Below, piece by piece: positions 1 through 10,799 of a DNA stretch of 64,000 bases. Source of the stretch: Chamaecyparis obtusa (taxonomy: Eukaryota > Streptophyta > Pinopsida > Cupressales > Cupressaceae); the NCBI GenBank assembly GCA_027943335.1, contig BSBK01008836.1, positions 434,001-498,000 on the forward strand, given 5' to 3'. The notes beneath the pieces are model-generated. The model saw nothing but the letters and a program-made list of their open reading frames with translations, had not been told where the DNA came from and made no database searches. Both the position numbers and the translations under genes were made by a program. Numbering within the stretch: the stretch's first letter is position 1; each line of letters opens with the position of its first letter.

Positions 1-2660
1 AAAAAAAGTGTCATTCTGAAATTTCCCAAGAAATCAATGTGCTAGAAGGTCAGGCAGGTAAAATACTTGCTAAGGTGCACGAGTATGTGGGAATACTGAC
101 CAGTTAAAGGCAAAAAGATTTCTCTTCCTTTTTTTTAGCTTCATTTTCTAACGTTGTATTAATTTGAAGGCACAAATCTGGTACAAGATGAGCACATTTT
201 GTCACCTTGTGCTTCAGTATTCTGGTGGGATGATAGCTCAAGCTATTACTTCTCCCAAATGCATGCTTGCCACAGCTTATTTATTCTTGTTAGATTCTGT
301 AGGGATTGAATAGCTTCAGTTTCCTTAATGCAAGAGTTTAAGGAAACCTCCTTTAAGTTTTTGGTGACCTCTGGGCTGAAAAATAAAGTTGCTAAAAGAA
401 TCGTGGATAGATTTGGAACTCGGAAAATTTAGAAGAATGTCATACCATAAAGAATGCTCTCCGAAAGCGTGCGTTTCACAGAAAATTAATAAGAACTCTT
501 ATCACTTGCAAAAACCAAACCATGTTTTTTTCATTGACAAATCTTTGTGCAATGGACTGTAAAATTGAAAATAGAGTTGATGTGCAATCTGCAAGATTCT
601 CTATGTTGTTAATGGAGAAGCAAGCTTCAGGGCATAAAATGGTAGAGATGAAAGATCAGAATAGTATTCTCTATACAGTTCTGCCTTAGTCAACATCAAC
701 TCACGTTGAGTGAAGCTCTTTGAGCCATTTTTGACCTGACTTTGTTTTGCAAGTTTTGCAACATGCCAGAAGAGTATCGTGGCAATTGTAATCTCTGTTT
801 TATACGCAAAGCACACATTCTGAATGTCATTACAAATTGTAATCAGAAATGCAATCCTTAATTGAAAGAGAAGAATTACCCTAAAAATTTGGAACTAACT
901 GTTGTGCCCCCACATCAAGAGAAGACTTTTATCACCAACGAAGGGGATAACAAGTAGTAAACATCAAATAAGAAATGAACTATAGAGGCAGCGATCTGTT
1001 AATCAAAGCCATAACAAACAGCGGTAAAGGCTAATAACAATCAAGGCAATAATAAACAATAATTAAGCTGTTAATAAATGTGAAGGGGTAAAATCAAGAA
1101 GGAAGAAAAAATAATTAATTTACAATTAAGAAAGAGACATGTCTCCTCTCAAGAAAGAGAGGGCTGTGTTGGAAGGAGGCATCACTGAATTAATTAAATA
1201 TATTAAGCAGTCATTTCATCAGCAAATACAATTACCAAGGAATATCAAAGCAGGCAGCACAATAGCACAAAGTACTAAGATTGATTCATAGAGGTTGATC
1301 AGCATTTAAACCAAAAGAATTTATCTTTGGATCAACAGACTGATATTATATCGGATTTGCCATTTTCAGCATCTTTCCTTCTTACAAGCAATTGTGGTAT
1401 ATTTATATACACATGCTTATGAATAATGGATTATGCTTAATTGAATGTTAATGATATGATATAGTATATGCCTGACTGTCTGCATCCCATCTTTTAGTAG
1501 GAAGGGCCTGAAGTGTAAGAGGAACATAAAGAGGGTCATGTAATTAAGCCATCCTAGAGTTGATCATAACTGGCTCCTAGGGACAAGAGGGCACTTACAT
1601 AGGACTGATAAGCCCCCTTACAACCTCCACCCAACTCTGCAAGATGGCATGTATCTTTGGGAGGACGAGGCATTGATAGGGGAAGTAGGTACAAGCAAAC
1701 CATTAAGTAAGCAAAGAGGGCTTTGGCAGACATCCACTTTTGGGCTTAGTGTAGAAATGTTGTTGGGCCAACCTATCATGTTTCTTCGTCCAATCTTTAA
1801 TATGCTTGCATAGTATTATTGATAGTATATGATTGTGATGTGATCTTATCCAACCCTATCATGTTTCTTCCTCCAATCTTTAATATGCTTGCATAGTATT
1901 ATTGATAGTATATGATTGTGATGTGATCTTATCTAACCCTAACAATTGAATATATATGTATATGTTGCTTGTGTTATGATTGCAGGATTCATTCCAGTAT
2001 CACATTATTTAAAGAAATATTCACTTGGTGATGTAATCCTGACCTTAATTTGTTGCAATTGTGATCATATGGCAAATTAGGAAGGGGACATCACACTAAC
2101 ATAGCAATTGCATAATAAGCCCAGATGGACCTTCCATTATTCCAAGGAGATGATCAATTGTAATGAGAAAATAAGTTAGTTAAAGTTTTGCTGGTAATGT
2201 TAAACCATCAAAGCTTTTAATCACTTTTATTCTATATTCCCGAAGCTTTTGGGATGGGGATGGCAGGTATGTTTTTGGGCTGGATTTTTTGGGAGGTCAT
2301 TTTTTAGTGGGAGGGGTATGAAAAATATTGGGAAAATTTAAAAATATAGGAAGTTTCTAATTGTAATAAAGTGCATTGAAAGTTCTTTCATCATATACAT
2401 TATAGAATCTTATTACATAACATTAGGTATGCATTAAGATTTTACATGACAATTGATGCTGTTAGATAAAGGAAACTTTTGAGTACCCAATTGTGCTAGT
2501 AAGGAAGAATACTGATTAAGGGGGAGCTTATAATTATCATATCCTTTAGCTCTATGTGAAGAAGTTTCAAAGTTATTATCTCCATTGCCATTGATGTCAA
2601 AATGGGAGAATCAGAGACAAGGGTGTTGCATTTTCAGTTTTGTAAGCATGAATTTGTCAT
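1..2660. other. Non-coding, degenerate repeat DNA
   Basis: No convincing coding region was found. The stretch is AT-rich with only short chance ORFs. It contains the 83 bp tandem duplication listed separately. Near 2087-2103 the minus strand carries the LTR-start-like string tgtgatgtcccc, and the same string occurs on the plus strand at about 2825, so parts are probably old LTR debris. No boundaries or target-site duplications could be assigned. Confidence 0.5.
1773..1938. repeat. 83 bp tandem duplication, two copies
   Basis: Two adjacent copies (1773-1855 and 1856-1938) beginning ctatcatgtttctt differ at only a couple of positions. The short period, close identity and lack of coding content point to a fairly recent local duplication. 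Confidence 0.85.
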
Positions 2661-2815
2661 CAATGACAAGGGGGAGATTGTTAAATAATTGTCATTGATG
2701 TCAAAGCTTGGTACATGCAAAAAGAAATAAATTGGAAATAATACACTGCTGTGTTAGAAGAATTCGTAGATACTGCTGCATTATACATGCCTAGATACAA
2801 AATAAAGCCTGCCTG
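2661..2815 (+). mobile_element. Truncated copia 3' end: polypurine tract and start of LTR
   Basis: A purine-rich tract (gacaagggggagat, ending 2678) is followed by tgttaaataattgtcattg, which matches the start of the copia 3' LTR at 16706. The match runs about 95 bases to the hAT insertion point there and resumes after it (gatactgctg...acatgcctagata), ending near 2795-2815. This is a 5'-terminal LTR fragment of the same family. It also gives independent evidence that the 943 bp block at 16810-17752 is an insertion. Confidence 0.75.
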
Positions 2816-3069
2816 TGAAAGTTAGTGTGATGTCCCCATTTTGAAATAAGATTTAATAATAAATAACCGTTAGAATATAAAAGAATAAACAATATAACAT
2901 AATTATATTACAAATAAATAATAATATTTTTATAATTTTATATATCTTAATAAATAAACATAAACAAGTAAATAATATCATAATATTTAATAATAATTAA
3001 TAATAAATGATAATTATTATTATATACTAATATGTTATATAATTATAATATAATATAATATATAATAAT
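2816..3069. other. Very AT-rich spacer
   Basis: An LTR-start-like tgtgatgtcccc lies near 2825, followed by almost pure A/T sequence with many taa/ata runs up to the palindromic element. No gene signal was seen. Such AT-rich DNA may have favoured the following insertion. Confidence 0.5.
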
Positions 3070-3166
3070 ATAATGTATTGTATTAACAACATAAGATTTC
3101 CACAATCCATTAGTAATGCAAAGTAAGTTTTCTGGATTCGATTGTGTAAGTATTTTTAGCATCAAC

Positions 3167-3198
3167 GTTTCGGATCACACTCTGTGATCCATCATCAG
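3167..3198 (-). ncRNA. Hammerhead-ribozyme-like motif, left arm
   Basis: Mirror copy of the motif at 3585-3616. Read on the minus strand from 3198 it gives CTGATGA, an extra T, an 8 bp stem closed by a 3-base loop, then GAAAC. As on the right arm, there is an unpaired base before stem II and no loop for stem III. Confidence 0.45.
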
Positions 3199-3584
3199 GA
3201 AAGAGAAAGTGCAAGGATTAAGAGTAAAAATGCAGACTCAGCCTCTCACAAGAGAAATATGAAGGGAAAGGGGGAGAGAAGACACGCAGACCGATGAGCA
3301 AAAGGAAAGGAACACATGATTAGAAAAAGTGGAGTTGTAATTAAGTTTATGCATAGATACAAATTAAAATACTAATATGAAGCAATTTTAATTAAAATTG
3401 CTTCATATTAGTATTTTAATTTGTATCTATGCATAAACTTAATTACAACTCCACTTTTTCTAATCATGTGTTCCTTTCCTTTTGCTCATCGGTCTGCGTG
3501 TCTTGTCTCCCCCTTTCCCTTCATATTTCTCTTGTGAGAGGCTGAGTCTGCATTTTTACTCTTAATCCTTGCACTTTCTCTTTC

Positions 3585-3616
3585 CTGATGATGGATCACA
3601 GAGTGTGATCCGAAAC
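3585..3616 (+). ncRNA. Hammerhead-ribozyme-like motif, right arm
   Basis: CTGATGA (3585-3591) is followed by T, a perfect 8 bp stem II GGATCACA/TGTGATCC (3593-3600 with 3604-3611, loop GAG), then GAAAC (3612-3616) and GTTGATG. These are the conserved core boxes of hammerhead ribozymes. It departs from the canonical form in three ways: an extra U before stem II, a stem III reduced to AC/GU without a loop, and a poor stem I. Minimal, dimer-forming hammerheads of this kind are known from PLE terminal repeats. Cleavage activity cannot be judged from sequence. Confidence 0.5.
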
Positions 3617-3682
3617 GTTGATGCTAAAAATACTTACACAATCGAATCCAGAAAACTTACTTAGCATAATGTATTGTATTAA

Positions 3683-4064
3683 AGATAATTTTTCTTTTGG
3701 TCTATAAAAGTTATTCTATTATATTAATAGTTAAAGATAAGTACATAATCACATAAATTCATGTCCAGTCCAGCATTAACATAAAGTATATCCTACCCAG
3801 CCAACCTTACGACAGGCATTAGACATTGATGCCGCCATTCGGGAAACCTTCAAATCTACCCAAATTCATCAAAATTGATCTTCAAAATGACAAAATTCCC
3901 ATGAATGGGCATAGTATCAAGTAGAAATAAAAAAGACTGACCAGTAACTAGACCCAAACAACACAAAAACCCTAGTTTGAAGCACCGCCGACCGAGATGT
4001 GATATCTCTTGCTGCTTTCAATCAGACCCTGCGAAACACCTATCCCAGTGCAGACGCCACAAGC
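3683..4064. other. Non-coding stretch
   Basis: AT-rich flank of the palindromic element grading into more GC-balanced sequence. No feature is supported beyond the downstream minus-strand ORF. Confidence 0.4.
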
Positions 4065-4661
4065 TCAGTTGCTTCTCCTTTGTGCCACATGTCCACGGGC
4101 TGGAGCCAGATTCCCAGCTTGACCTCTGTCCCTTTTAGCTCGGCTAGCGTCAACAACCAAATTTATCCTCCTTCCACGACCCCGACCCCGGTTTGGTTTA
4201 TTCTGTGCTGCCATATCCTCCCATGCATCAACTAGATTCAACTAGAGTATCTTCGGGTTCATCTGCTTCCTTGACAACCCCACAGCCAACTTTAAATCTG
4301 AGTCATGTACAAAGTCAACCACCAAGGCCCAAGCCCTACGAGCGTCCATTTTCCTTTTGAGGCTATTGGCAAATCCTTTGTGCCATAGAAAGGGTTGCAC
4401 CAAATGCGAGCCTCTAGGGAGTCCAAGCCAATCATTTGGTCCTGTGATGAAGCCTCGGTTCGGGATTGCACACCTTAGAATATCATCCAAACCAACTCTA
4501 CACTTTGGAACAACACATTGTTCCATGATGTGTTTGACCTCTTCCTTCAATGAGAAGTGAAGCCCCCATGCGCAAAACAAAGCGGCAATATTTGCGTTTG
4601 TGCACCATCTAAATCTCGTGAGTAGGTAATCCACACCCAACAAAGCCTTGATTACCTCCAC
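4065..4661 (-). pseudogene. Unrecognised minus-strand ORF with one internal stop
   Basis: The minus strand is open from 4661 to 4245 (139 codons), has one TAG at 4242-4244, and stays open in the same frame to a TGA at 4065-4067. The first part is a mixed hydrophobic/charged sequence containing CRVGLDDILRCAIPNRGF and ends with MDARRAWALVVDFVHDSDLK. The part after the TAG is basic and Arg/Gly-rich (NKPNRGRGRGRRINLVVDAS), suggesting nucleic-acid binding. I do not recognise the family. It lies downstream of an RNase H remnant on the same strand and could be a captured host fragment or an element-encoded protein. A frame open over about 195 codons with a single TAG is unlikely by chance in AT-rich DNA. 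Confidence 0.4.
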
Positions 4662-5101
4662 AAAAAAGGGGTGTTGGGAGGTGAAGGCATGGCTAGATGC
4701 TCATTAGATAAAGGCCGTTTGAAGGCCATTTGTTGCTTCGTGGCACCAAAGGTGAATTTGCTTCCATGGAGCTACACTTCCCACCTCACAACAACTTTGC
4801 TTTGCACAATGCCGAAAAAATGTGCTTATGCGAATGCAAATGAGGAATGTATAGGCCCAACATTCTTGCGGACTGAATGTGCATTTAGTCTAGGTTGTAC
4901 CTTGTCAGACACAAAAGCCTCAAACATTCGCCACCTTGCCCAAATTAAATACTCCATCGTCGCCCAACACGAGAGTAATATTACTTTCGCTTCAAACATC
5001 ACATCAACCACCCCCAATTTGATGCATGATGTTAGTCTCCGCTCCCCAATGCTTAGTGTCTACCTCATCCAGCCAACACATCAACCGGTCCCAATCATGT
5101 C

Positions 5102-5503
5102 GCTGTCCTGTCGGCAGCCAGCTTGGGTAACGAGTCAGCAAGGGAATTCCCCTCTTGATAAACATGTTAAATTTTGAAATTATAAAAATAGGCTAATTTC
5201 TTCCTAATGATATCGACAACTTTCTTCAACCGCCACACCTGCATTTTCCCTGTTGAAATGGCATTGACAATGATCTGAGAGTCCCCTTTCAAGTGTAAAT
5301 TTTTGACATGCAATCTCTATGGCAACTCAACACCCATAAGAGTTGCGTGCACCTCCACATCATTGTTTGTACCTACCCCTAGTGCTTTCTTCTCTGTGGC
5401 AAGAATGTTACCTTTGTCATCTCTAGCTACACATCCTGCACCTGCTGGACCTGGATTGCCTTTAGCCGCCCCATCGAATTTAATCTTGATCCATCCCTTT
5501 TTC
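5102..5503 (-). pseudogene. LINE-type RNase H domain remnant (RVT_3-like)
   Basis: Minus-strand translation gives FDGAAKGNPGPAGAGCVARD, the hallmark N-terminus of the plant RNase H-like domain. It continues with EVHATLMGVEL, KGDSQIIVNAI and, after a stop, EGNSLADSL, so the four acidic catalytic positions (D-E-D-D) are all recognisable. Stops follow VEL(P) (TAG) and NFKI (TAA). In plants such domains occur at the 3' end of L1-type LINEs and in small host RNase H-like genes. No reverse transcriptase is visible upstream, so this is a 5'-truncated LINE or a host-derived fragment. The two LINE tails elsewhere in the window belong to a different subfamily. Confidence 0.65.
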
Positions 5504-5559
5504 GTAGCACTCCATATAGTTCTCCCTACAACATTTGTGATGATTAACCTTCAAACACC

Positions 5560-7021
5560 CATTAACAGGTATTATATTAATGATAATTATTTATATAATA
5601 ATCTGAAATATATACTAATTAAATATATCAAATATAAATATAGTATAATATATCAAACATCCTAATAATGAAATTTATATTACTAATGAAAATATTATAA
5701 TCAAACATTACAATCCTAAAGCCATGACCTTTAGGCGCTTCTCTGCCCATGCTGGTACAAAGGGAGGAAGATAGACGGAGGGACCAAGGGGGGAGCAACA
5801 TAAAATATACAGTCAGCAGCACATGATTCGATCAGGGAATATAATTTGAAGACCAAGCCCTCATTATGGAGGAGACAGTCAGCGGTCAAGTAATATAGAT
5901 ACATACACAGCCAATCACGGATCCATATAAGCCCAGTCAGAAACTAAATAGTATTGAACTAGCATAAGACAAACTTGGATATGTCAGCAAAAGAACCCAG
6001 TCAGCATTTAGTAATTCCAATCATTTTATGCAGTCTGCAGCAAGCTACGGTAAGAGACAAGGAAATCCAAGGGATTCCATTAAAAGGTAACACCTGTCAG
6101 AAGGAAGGTAAGATATTTATATTCCCGTTTATCTATATATATATATATATGGGTTACATATTACTATATCTTGATATCTTGGGTGTAAATTACTGCATTC
6201 GGTCCAATATGAATCTGGATGACATGTATATAAATTAATGTGTCTGCACACTAATCAAATGCCACACACACACACACATATTAAGGAAGGTTTATAGATA
6301 TACAGTGAGACCATACAATTCACATACTGTAATTAGATTTATAATAATGACTGATATAACTATATAAAAATATATGGAGTGATGTATTCTGAAAGCCGTG
6401 TATATATATATTACTGTTCTTCAAATGCAGAATAATTACTGTGTAATGTCTGATATATATGTCTGTGCGTGGGTGGGTGGGGGTGTGTATACATGGAACT
6501 TGTATGCATATTTGCAAATGGTGTATGGTTTGTTGGTCATACTAACTATGTCATAGTAATATAGAAAAATACTGTCATCAGACTTTGTGTGTCCTTCAGT
6601 ATATTTGTAAATTCAAGCATATTCATAAGTCTGCCATAATTACCATATAAATAAATGATATAATTAAGAACCATACCAAATGAATTAAGATCATTACCTC
6701 ACAAGATAAGGTAAGGCCTGCGGTGGAATGGGCATGGGCTACATCATACAAAGGCTCTAGATAAGGCGTGCGGTGGAATGGGCATCAGTTGCATCATACA
6801 AAGGCACCATCTTGCAAGGTATGATCCACATGGGTGGAAGAAGTTACAATAAGGGGGAATGGTGAGTCCCACTAGGTACGCCAACCCCACGAAATGTGGG
6901 GCCAAGGGGGATAGGATTCCGCTCTTGGGCTAGGGCACCCTTTTGTAATATCTCCAAGCACCTTTAAAACACTACAAATTACATGTTATAAATTGGAATC
7001 CTCTTTATAGAAATAATAAGA
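5560..7021. other. Non-coding stretch with microsatellites
   Basis: No supported gene. A (TA)n run lies near 6133-6150, a short (CA)n run near 6264-6280 and a GT-rich patch near 6460-6490. A two-copy tandem duplication is listed separately. Remaining ORFs are short and AT-driven. Confidence 0.5.
6705..6811. repeat. Tandem duplication of about 53 bp, two copies
   Basis: Copies beginning gataagg at 6705 and 6760 share cggtggaatgggcat and catcatacaaaggc, with several differences between them. Third-hand similarity continues briefly (caaggtatgatcc). It lies in non-coding DNA. Confidence 0.75.
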
Positions 7022-7157
7022 TAGATTATATCATGTTTGATCCATGAATGTATGTTTGTGCTCTTGCTCCCTTTTGGTGTTGCATGACCTAGATTATATC
7101 ATGTTTGATCTATGAATGTATGTTTGTGCTCTTGTTCCCTTTTGGTGTTGCATGACC
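7022..7157. repeat. 68 bp tandem duplication, two copies
   Basis: 7022-7089 and 7090-7157 both read tagattatatcatgtttgat... and end gttgcatgacc, differing at two positions. This is a clean local duplication in non-coding DNA. Confidence 0.9.
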
Positions 7158-7857
7158 TAAAACATGAATCATCTTGTAAAAAGGCATTTCGATTGGTAAA
7201 GTTATATCTCTAACCCTCTTACAATTCTTATTTTAATGGAATTTGTGATTCTAGGGCAAAAATTAGGGCAATCCTAAAAAGGGGACGTTAAAAGTGGTAT
7301 TAAAAACATTAATTTTAGTAGATTTTATTCTTGAAGAATTTTATGGATATTAATGAAGTAAAAAAGGAAATGCAGTTTAAGAAGATTTTTTTAGTAGATA
7401 ATAATTTTTTCAACTGCTTTAAAATTAGAGATAGAGGATGATTAGAAAAAGATTGATGAGAGTACAAGGAAGGTTTTTAAAGCAGAGTTTATTGGTGGTT
7501 GGCTAGGATGCCGGTTCGGGTCCGGTTCCAAGTTCGGGTATGAAGGGCCGGTTGGCCGGTACGACAAAATTTTGAAAAGGGGTTTGTGTTCGTTTGGGTT
7601 CATTAGTACAAAAACATGTAAGGATTATATATATATACATATTTATGAAGCCTAGAAGCATGAGTTAAGATTAGAATGTCACAGTATCATAAAAAAAATT
7701 TAAACAACAAATACACCATAAACTTGTAATCATAGCATCATGAATCATGATCATAACATCATAGCATCATATACTTCAAGTTCAACATAAAAGATTCTAA
7801 ACATTAAAATTAAATCATAACATCAAGTTCAAGTATCATTGTTTGAAGTTCAACTAA

Positions 7858-8050
7858 GGTAGTCTTAGGTGGTAGCAATTTTCAAGTCTCCGAGTCCGAG
7901 AGTGAGTTTGCGCAATTTTGGCCTGTTGGAAAGTAATGTTTGTTTAGGGTGTGAGCAAGTGTTGAGCTAAGTCTGTCAGGAATATAGAATTGAAACCAAG
8001 TGATTTGTGAGGAAATGAGTTAATCATTAGAAAATCCTCAATTTGACCTC
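7858..8050 (+). repeat. Dispersed repeat shared with 60898-61080
   Basis: This block and the one at 60898-61080 align along their length, sharing strings such as gtagtcttaggtg, aagtctcc.agtcc.agag and gaaaccaag.gatttgtga.gaaatgagtt. Identity is roughly three quarters by eye. The second copy lies directly upstream of a copia LTR. Function and family are unknown. Confidence 0.7.
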
Positions 8051-8202
8051 AAAAAGCTAAGACAAGTTGTGGGAGATAACACTGCTGAAGGCATGCTGAA
8101 TCCTAAAATTTGGCTAAGTCTGGAATTTTTTGAAAACCCCCAAAATCTAGAGTTTGCATTTTAACCTATGAAGTTGGAACCTATCTCAAACATCCTAACA
8201 GT

Positions 8203-8265
8203 ATTTATACAAATATAACTTAAAGTATAAGTAAACTTATACTTAAATGTTATATTTGTATAAAT
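8203..8265. repeat. Short inverted repeat, near-perfect hairpin
   Basis: Arms of about 30 bases (8203-8232 and 8235-8265) are reverse complements with minor differences, separated by two bases. The outer parts read atttatacaaatataac and its complement. It could extrude as a cruciform or encode a short hairpin RNA; it may be a tiny MITE remnant. Confidence 0.75.
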
Positions 8266-8705
8266 CCTCCTGCCCCTGAGTTGAAAAAATGACCAAGTAC
8301 GAGAACATGTTACCAAGAGAAAAATCTTTAAAAGTGAAGTGAAGAAGAAATCTTTATTAAATTTGTCGAAGATTGCGTCTGGTTTGATGGGGGTCCAGGT
8401 ATTTTGTGTCTCATCTGCCCGTGTCCGAGCAACCCATGGTCTGGTTCGAATCAGGCCTATGTGGACCTGACCTTGTCTGGACCCACAGGGGGACCAAACT
8501 AATACCACATACCAGTTTGAACCGTGGCTGGTCCGGGGGCCCATTTGGATAAAGTGGACATCTTAGGTGGTTGGTGCTTCATATCGAGTTGGTGCTCAGA
8601 GTGAGTTGGTGCTTCTAGTGAGTTGCATGTGTTGTTTGCTTGGTGTTGAAATTTGCCCTAATAGTGATTCACCCCCCTTCTTAGTATTAGCGTGTGCTCT
8701 TTAAT

Positions 8706-8717
8706 TGGTATCAGAGC
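8706..8717 (+). promoter_or_regulatory. Primer binding site, tRNA-iMet type
   Basis: TGGTATCAGAGC is the sequence complementary to the 3' end of plant initiator methionine tRNA. It starts the internal region of most plant copia elements and many gypsy elements. The first candidate gag ATG follows about 35 bases later. Confidence 0.85.
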
Positions 8718-8744
8718 ATGAAGGTAAATCTTGAGAAGTACATG

Positions 8745-10799
8745 ATGGCTGGTAATAAAGGACATGGTTTTTCCTCTAATTTGGTTCATTTATTGATGAA
8801 ACAAATTATACTTTCTGGAGCATAAGGATGGAGACATTTAAGTGCACTTGGATTTGAAATTTGGCAATCAGTGATTGTTGGTTACACAGCTCCGATGACT
8901 ACTCTAACTAATGCTGCTGGTAAAAAGCCTAGTGAATGTGATGCAGTGTAAATCTGCAAAAGAGGTGGGAAAAATTGAAAAATATTTATAGAGGATATGA
9001 AAAAGTCAAGAAAGCAAAACTTTGAACTTACAGAGCACAATTTGAGAGCCTTAAAATGGAAGAAGAAGAAACTATTGCTCAATATCTACTTTGTGTGGAT
9101 GAGGTATGCAACACTATTAAAGGCCTTGGTGAAGAGATTGAAGAATCAAAAGTTATTGAAAAACTTCTAAGGTCACTCCCCTTGCAATATGATGCATAGG
9201 TTTCAGCAACAGAAGAGATGCAAAATCTTAGCAATCTAACTAATATTGCATGGTATTTTAACTGTATATGAGATGAGAATCATTGAGGTTGCATTTAATG
9301 TTACACGAAAAGAAAAAAAATGAAGAAACATGACTTGAGTGATAGTGCTTCAAATGATGAAGAAGCTCACTTCATGAGAAGAATGAAGAAAGGTTCGGTG
9401 AAGTACAAAGTGAAGCTATCCTTCAAGCATTTCAGTTGCTGAAAGCTAAGACTTTTTGCATCTAAATGGCCTTATGCAAACAAAGAGGGCAGCGGGAGTG
9501 AAGAAAAACCAAACTACAATAAAAAGAGTTTTCAAGAGGTGAAATTTTTTGGATAATTTAAAAAGAGTTTATTCTAAAGATTATGCCAGCTCATCAAAAG
9601 ATAGTGATGGACGTTCTTCTAGTGAAAGAAAAGAAATACTTTTCATGGGTATAGAAGAAAATAGTGATGAGAAGGAGCATTTTGAAAATAAGATCAATGA
9701 AGAAGATGAAGTAGTAGATCTCAAAGAAGAGCTTTTCTTTGCCTACAAGGAATCATCAGATAAATTGGAGGTGCAGCTTCAAGACAAGGAATCATCAGAT
9801 AAAATATCACAAGTCTTTGATGAAGCTGAAAGGAAGATTATAGATCTGAAAATTCAGATTGAAGAAGCAAAGAAAATTGAAGAAGTGAGGAATCACTTGA
9901 AGAGAAAAGAAGAAATTGTAGAATGTTAGAGGCAGAAATAGTTTTTAATTTATTCTCATTCCTAGGGAGTGGAGTGGAGTAGCAGATTGTTTGGCCAAAT
10001 GTTCTTATGGTTAAATCCAGGGTTGGAAAATTGTGAATAGGGGACAATTATCTTCGGATTTGTCTCACATGTTGGATCACTTAGTGGATAAAGAAAGAGT
10101 TGTATAATGCTCTTTTCTCTGTTAAACGGTTGACCCTTCTTGCTTTGTAACTCTCTTTGTGTTGAATAAATATTTACTCTGCTGAAATTGTTTCTTTGAG
10201 GGAGCAATTAGATAAAGTTGTAGGACAAGCAAATATAAACTTGAAGTGCAAAAAGAGTTCTAAAATTTTGAGTGAGATCATTGAAGCACAAAAGTCTACT
10301 TTTGATAAAAGTGATCTTGGATTTGTAGAAGGTCAAAATTCTAAAGCACTTATAACAATCAAGAAATCAAATGAAGCAAAACAAACACAAGCTATGCTGA
10401 AAGTACATATTTTAGAATTAGAAATGAAGGCTTCAAAAAATCTCTTCCATCCAGGCAAGGACAAATAACTAGGTTTAATAACTCCTTTTATGGTTATTGT
10501 TTTTCATGTAGTCATATTGGTCATAGGGCCATGGATTACAGAGTATAGGCAAGAAATAATTTCAGTCATAGTTCTAGGAATTATGGAGTATATCCTAGAA
10601 ATGGTCATGCATGGAATGAACCAAGGTTTGATGAGCAAGAATTCTTTTTCTTCTTTAATGAATTTCAATGCCATGTGCTACAAGTGCAATAATTTTGGTC
10701 ATACTGCAAAAGTTTGTAGAAGTAATTTTACAGAACTCTCTGGACGAAGTGAGAAGGAAGAGAAAAAGGTTACGGACAAAGAAGATAACAAAAGAAAAT
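8745..10799 (+). pseudogene. copia gag (UBN2-type) with two CCHC zinc knuckles, degenerate
   Basis: Broken frames spell out a copia gag: MAGNKGHGFSSNL, then FETNYTFWS-type sequence after a frameshift, FEIWQSVIVGY, LKMEEEETIAQYLL.VDEVCNTIKGLGEEIEESKVI and KLLRSLPLQYDA, followed by a stop. The C-terminal half (9549-9929) is acidic and coiled-coil-like, is interrupted by the LINE insertion, and resumes at 10196 (REQLDKVVGQANINLKCK). Two zinc knuckles follow: CFSCSHIGHRAMDY near 10493, whose final Cys is Tyr, and an intact CYKCNNFGHTAKVC near 10678. Gag would package element RNA in cytoplasmic particles. Multiple stops and frameshifts rule out function. Confidence 0.8.
9945..10180 (+). mobile_element. 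5'-truncated LINE 3' end inserted in copia gag
   Basis: The 236 bp insertion reads IPREWSGVADCLAKCS...GQLSSDLSHMLDHLVDKE, the C-terminus of the LINE RNase H domain. It ends with a short 3' UTR containing ttgaataaat. The same family is present at 30350-30885. Imperfect 13 bp copies of the target (gcagaaatagttt at 9932-9944 and gctgaaattgttt at 10181-10193) flank it, as expected for target-primed reverse transcription. Removing it restores the gag reading across the site. Confidence 0.8.

Larger units (their letters stand above)
3070..3682. mobile_element. Palindromic Penelope-like (PLE) insertion with 17 bp TSD
   Basis: Two arms of about 275 bp (3117-3391 and 3392-3666) are reverse complements with only scattered mismatches and no central spacer. 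Identical 17 bp copies of ataatgtattgtattaa lie at 3070-3086 and 3666-3682, a target-site duplication. About 30 extra bases (3087-3116) sit on the left side only. Each arm carries the CTGATGA / GGATCACA-GAG-TGTGATCC / GAAAC module described for the terminal repeats of Penelope-like retroelements. PLEs often leave inverted or partial copies. No reverse transcriptase is present here, so this looks like two pLTR segments joined tail to tail. Transcription would give a long perfect hairpin RNA. PLE assignment is inference from the motif; palindrome and TSD are directly visible. Confidence 0.75.
7494..8574. mobile_element. Possible DNA transposon with 9 bp flanking repeat (weak)
   Basis: ggtggttgg occurs at 7494-7502 and 8566-8574, bracketing a 1.06 kb block. 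Both ends of the block are unusually rich in ccggttc/ggtcc-type motifs compared with its AT-rich middle, as in subterminal repeat regions of some plant DNA transposons. The inverted ends (ctaggatgccgg... and the complement of ...gtggacatctta) match only loosely. The right flank contains further gttggtgctt repeats, so the 9 bp match may be chance. No transposase was seen. Confidence 0.25.

Noticed and set aside
4671..5177. 168-codon plus-strand ORF
   Set aside because: It overlaps the minus-strand RNase H relic and reads as its antisense neighbour; no domain or splice context was seen.
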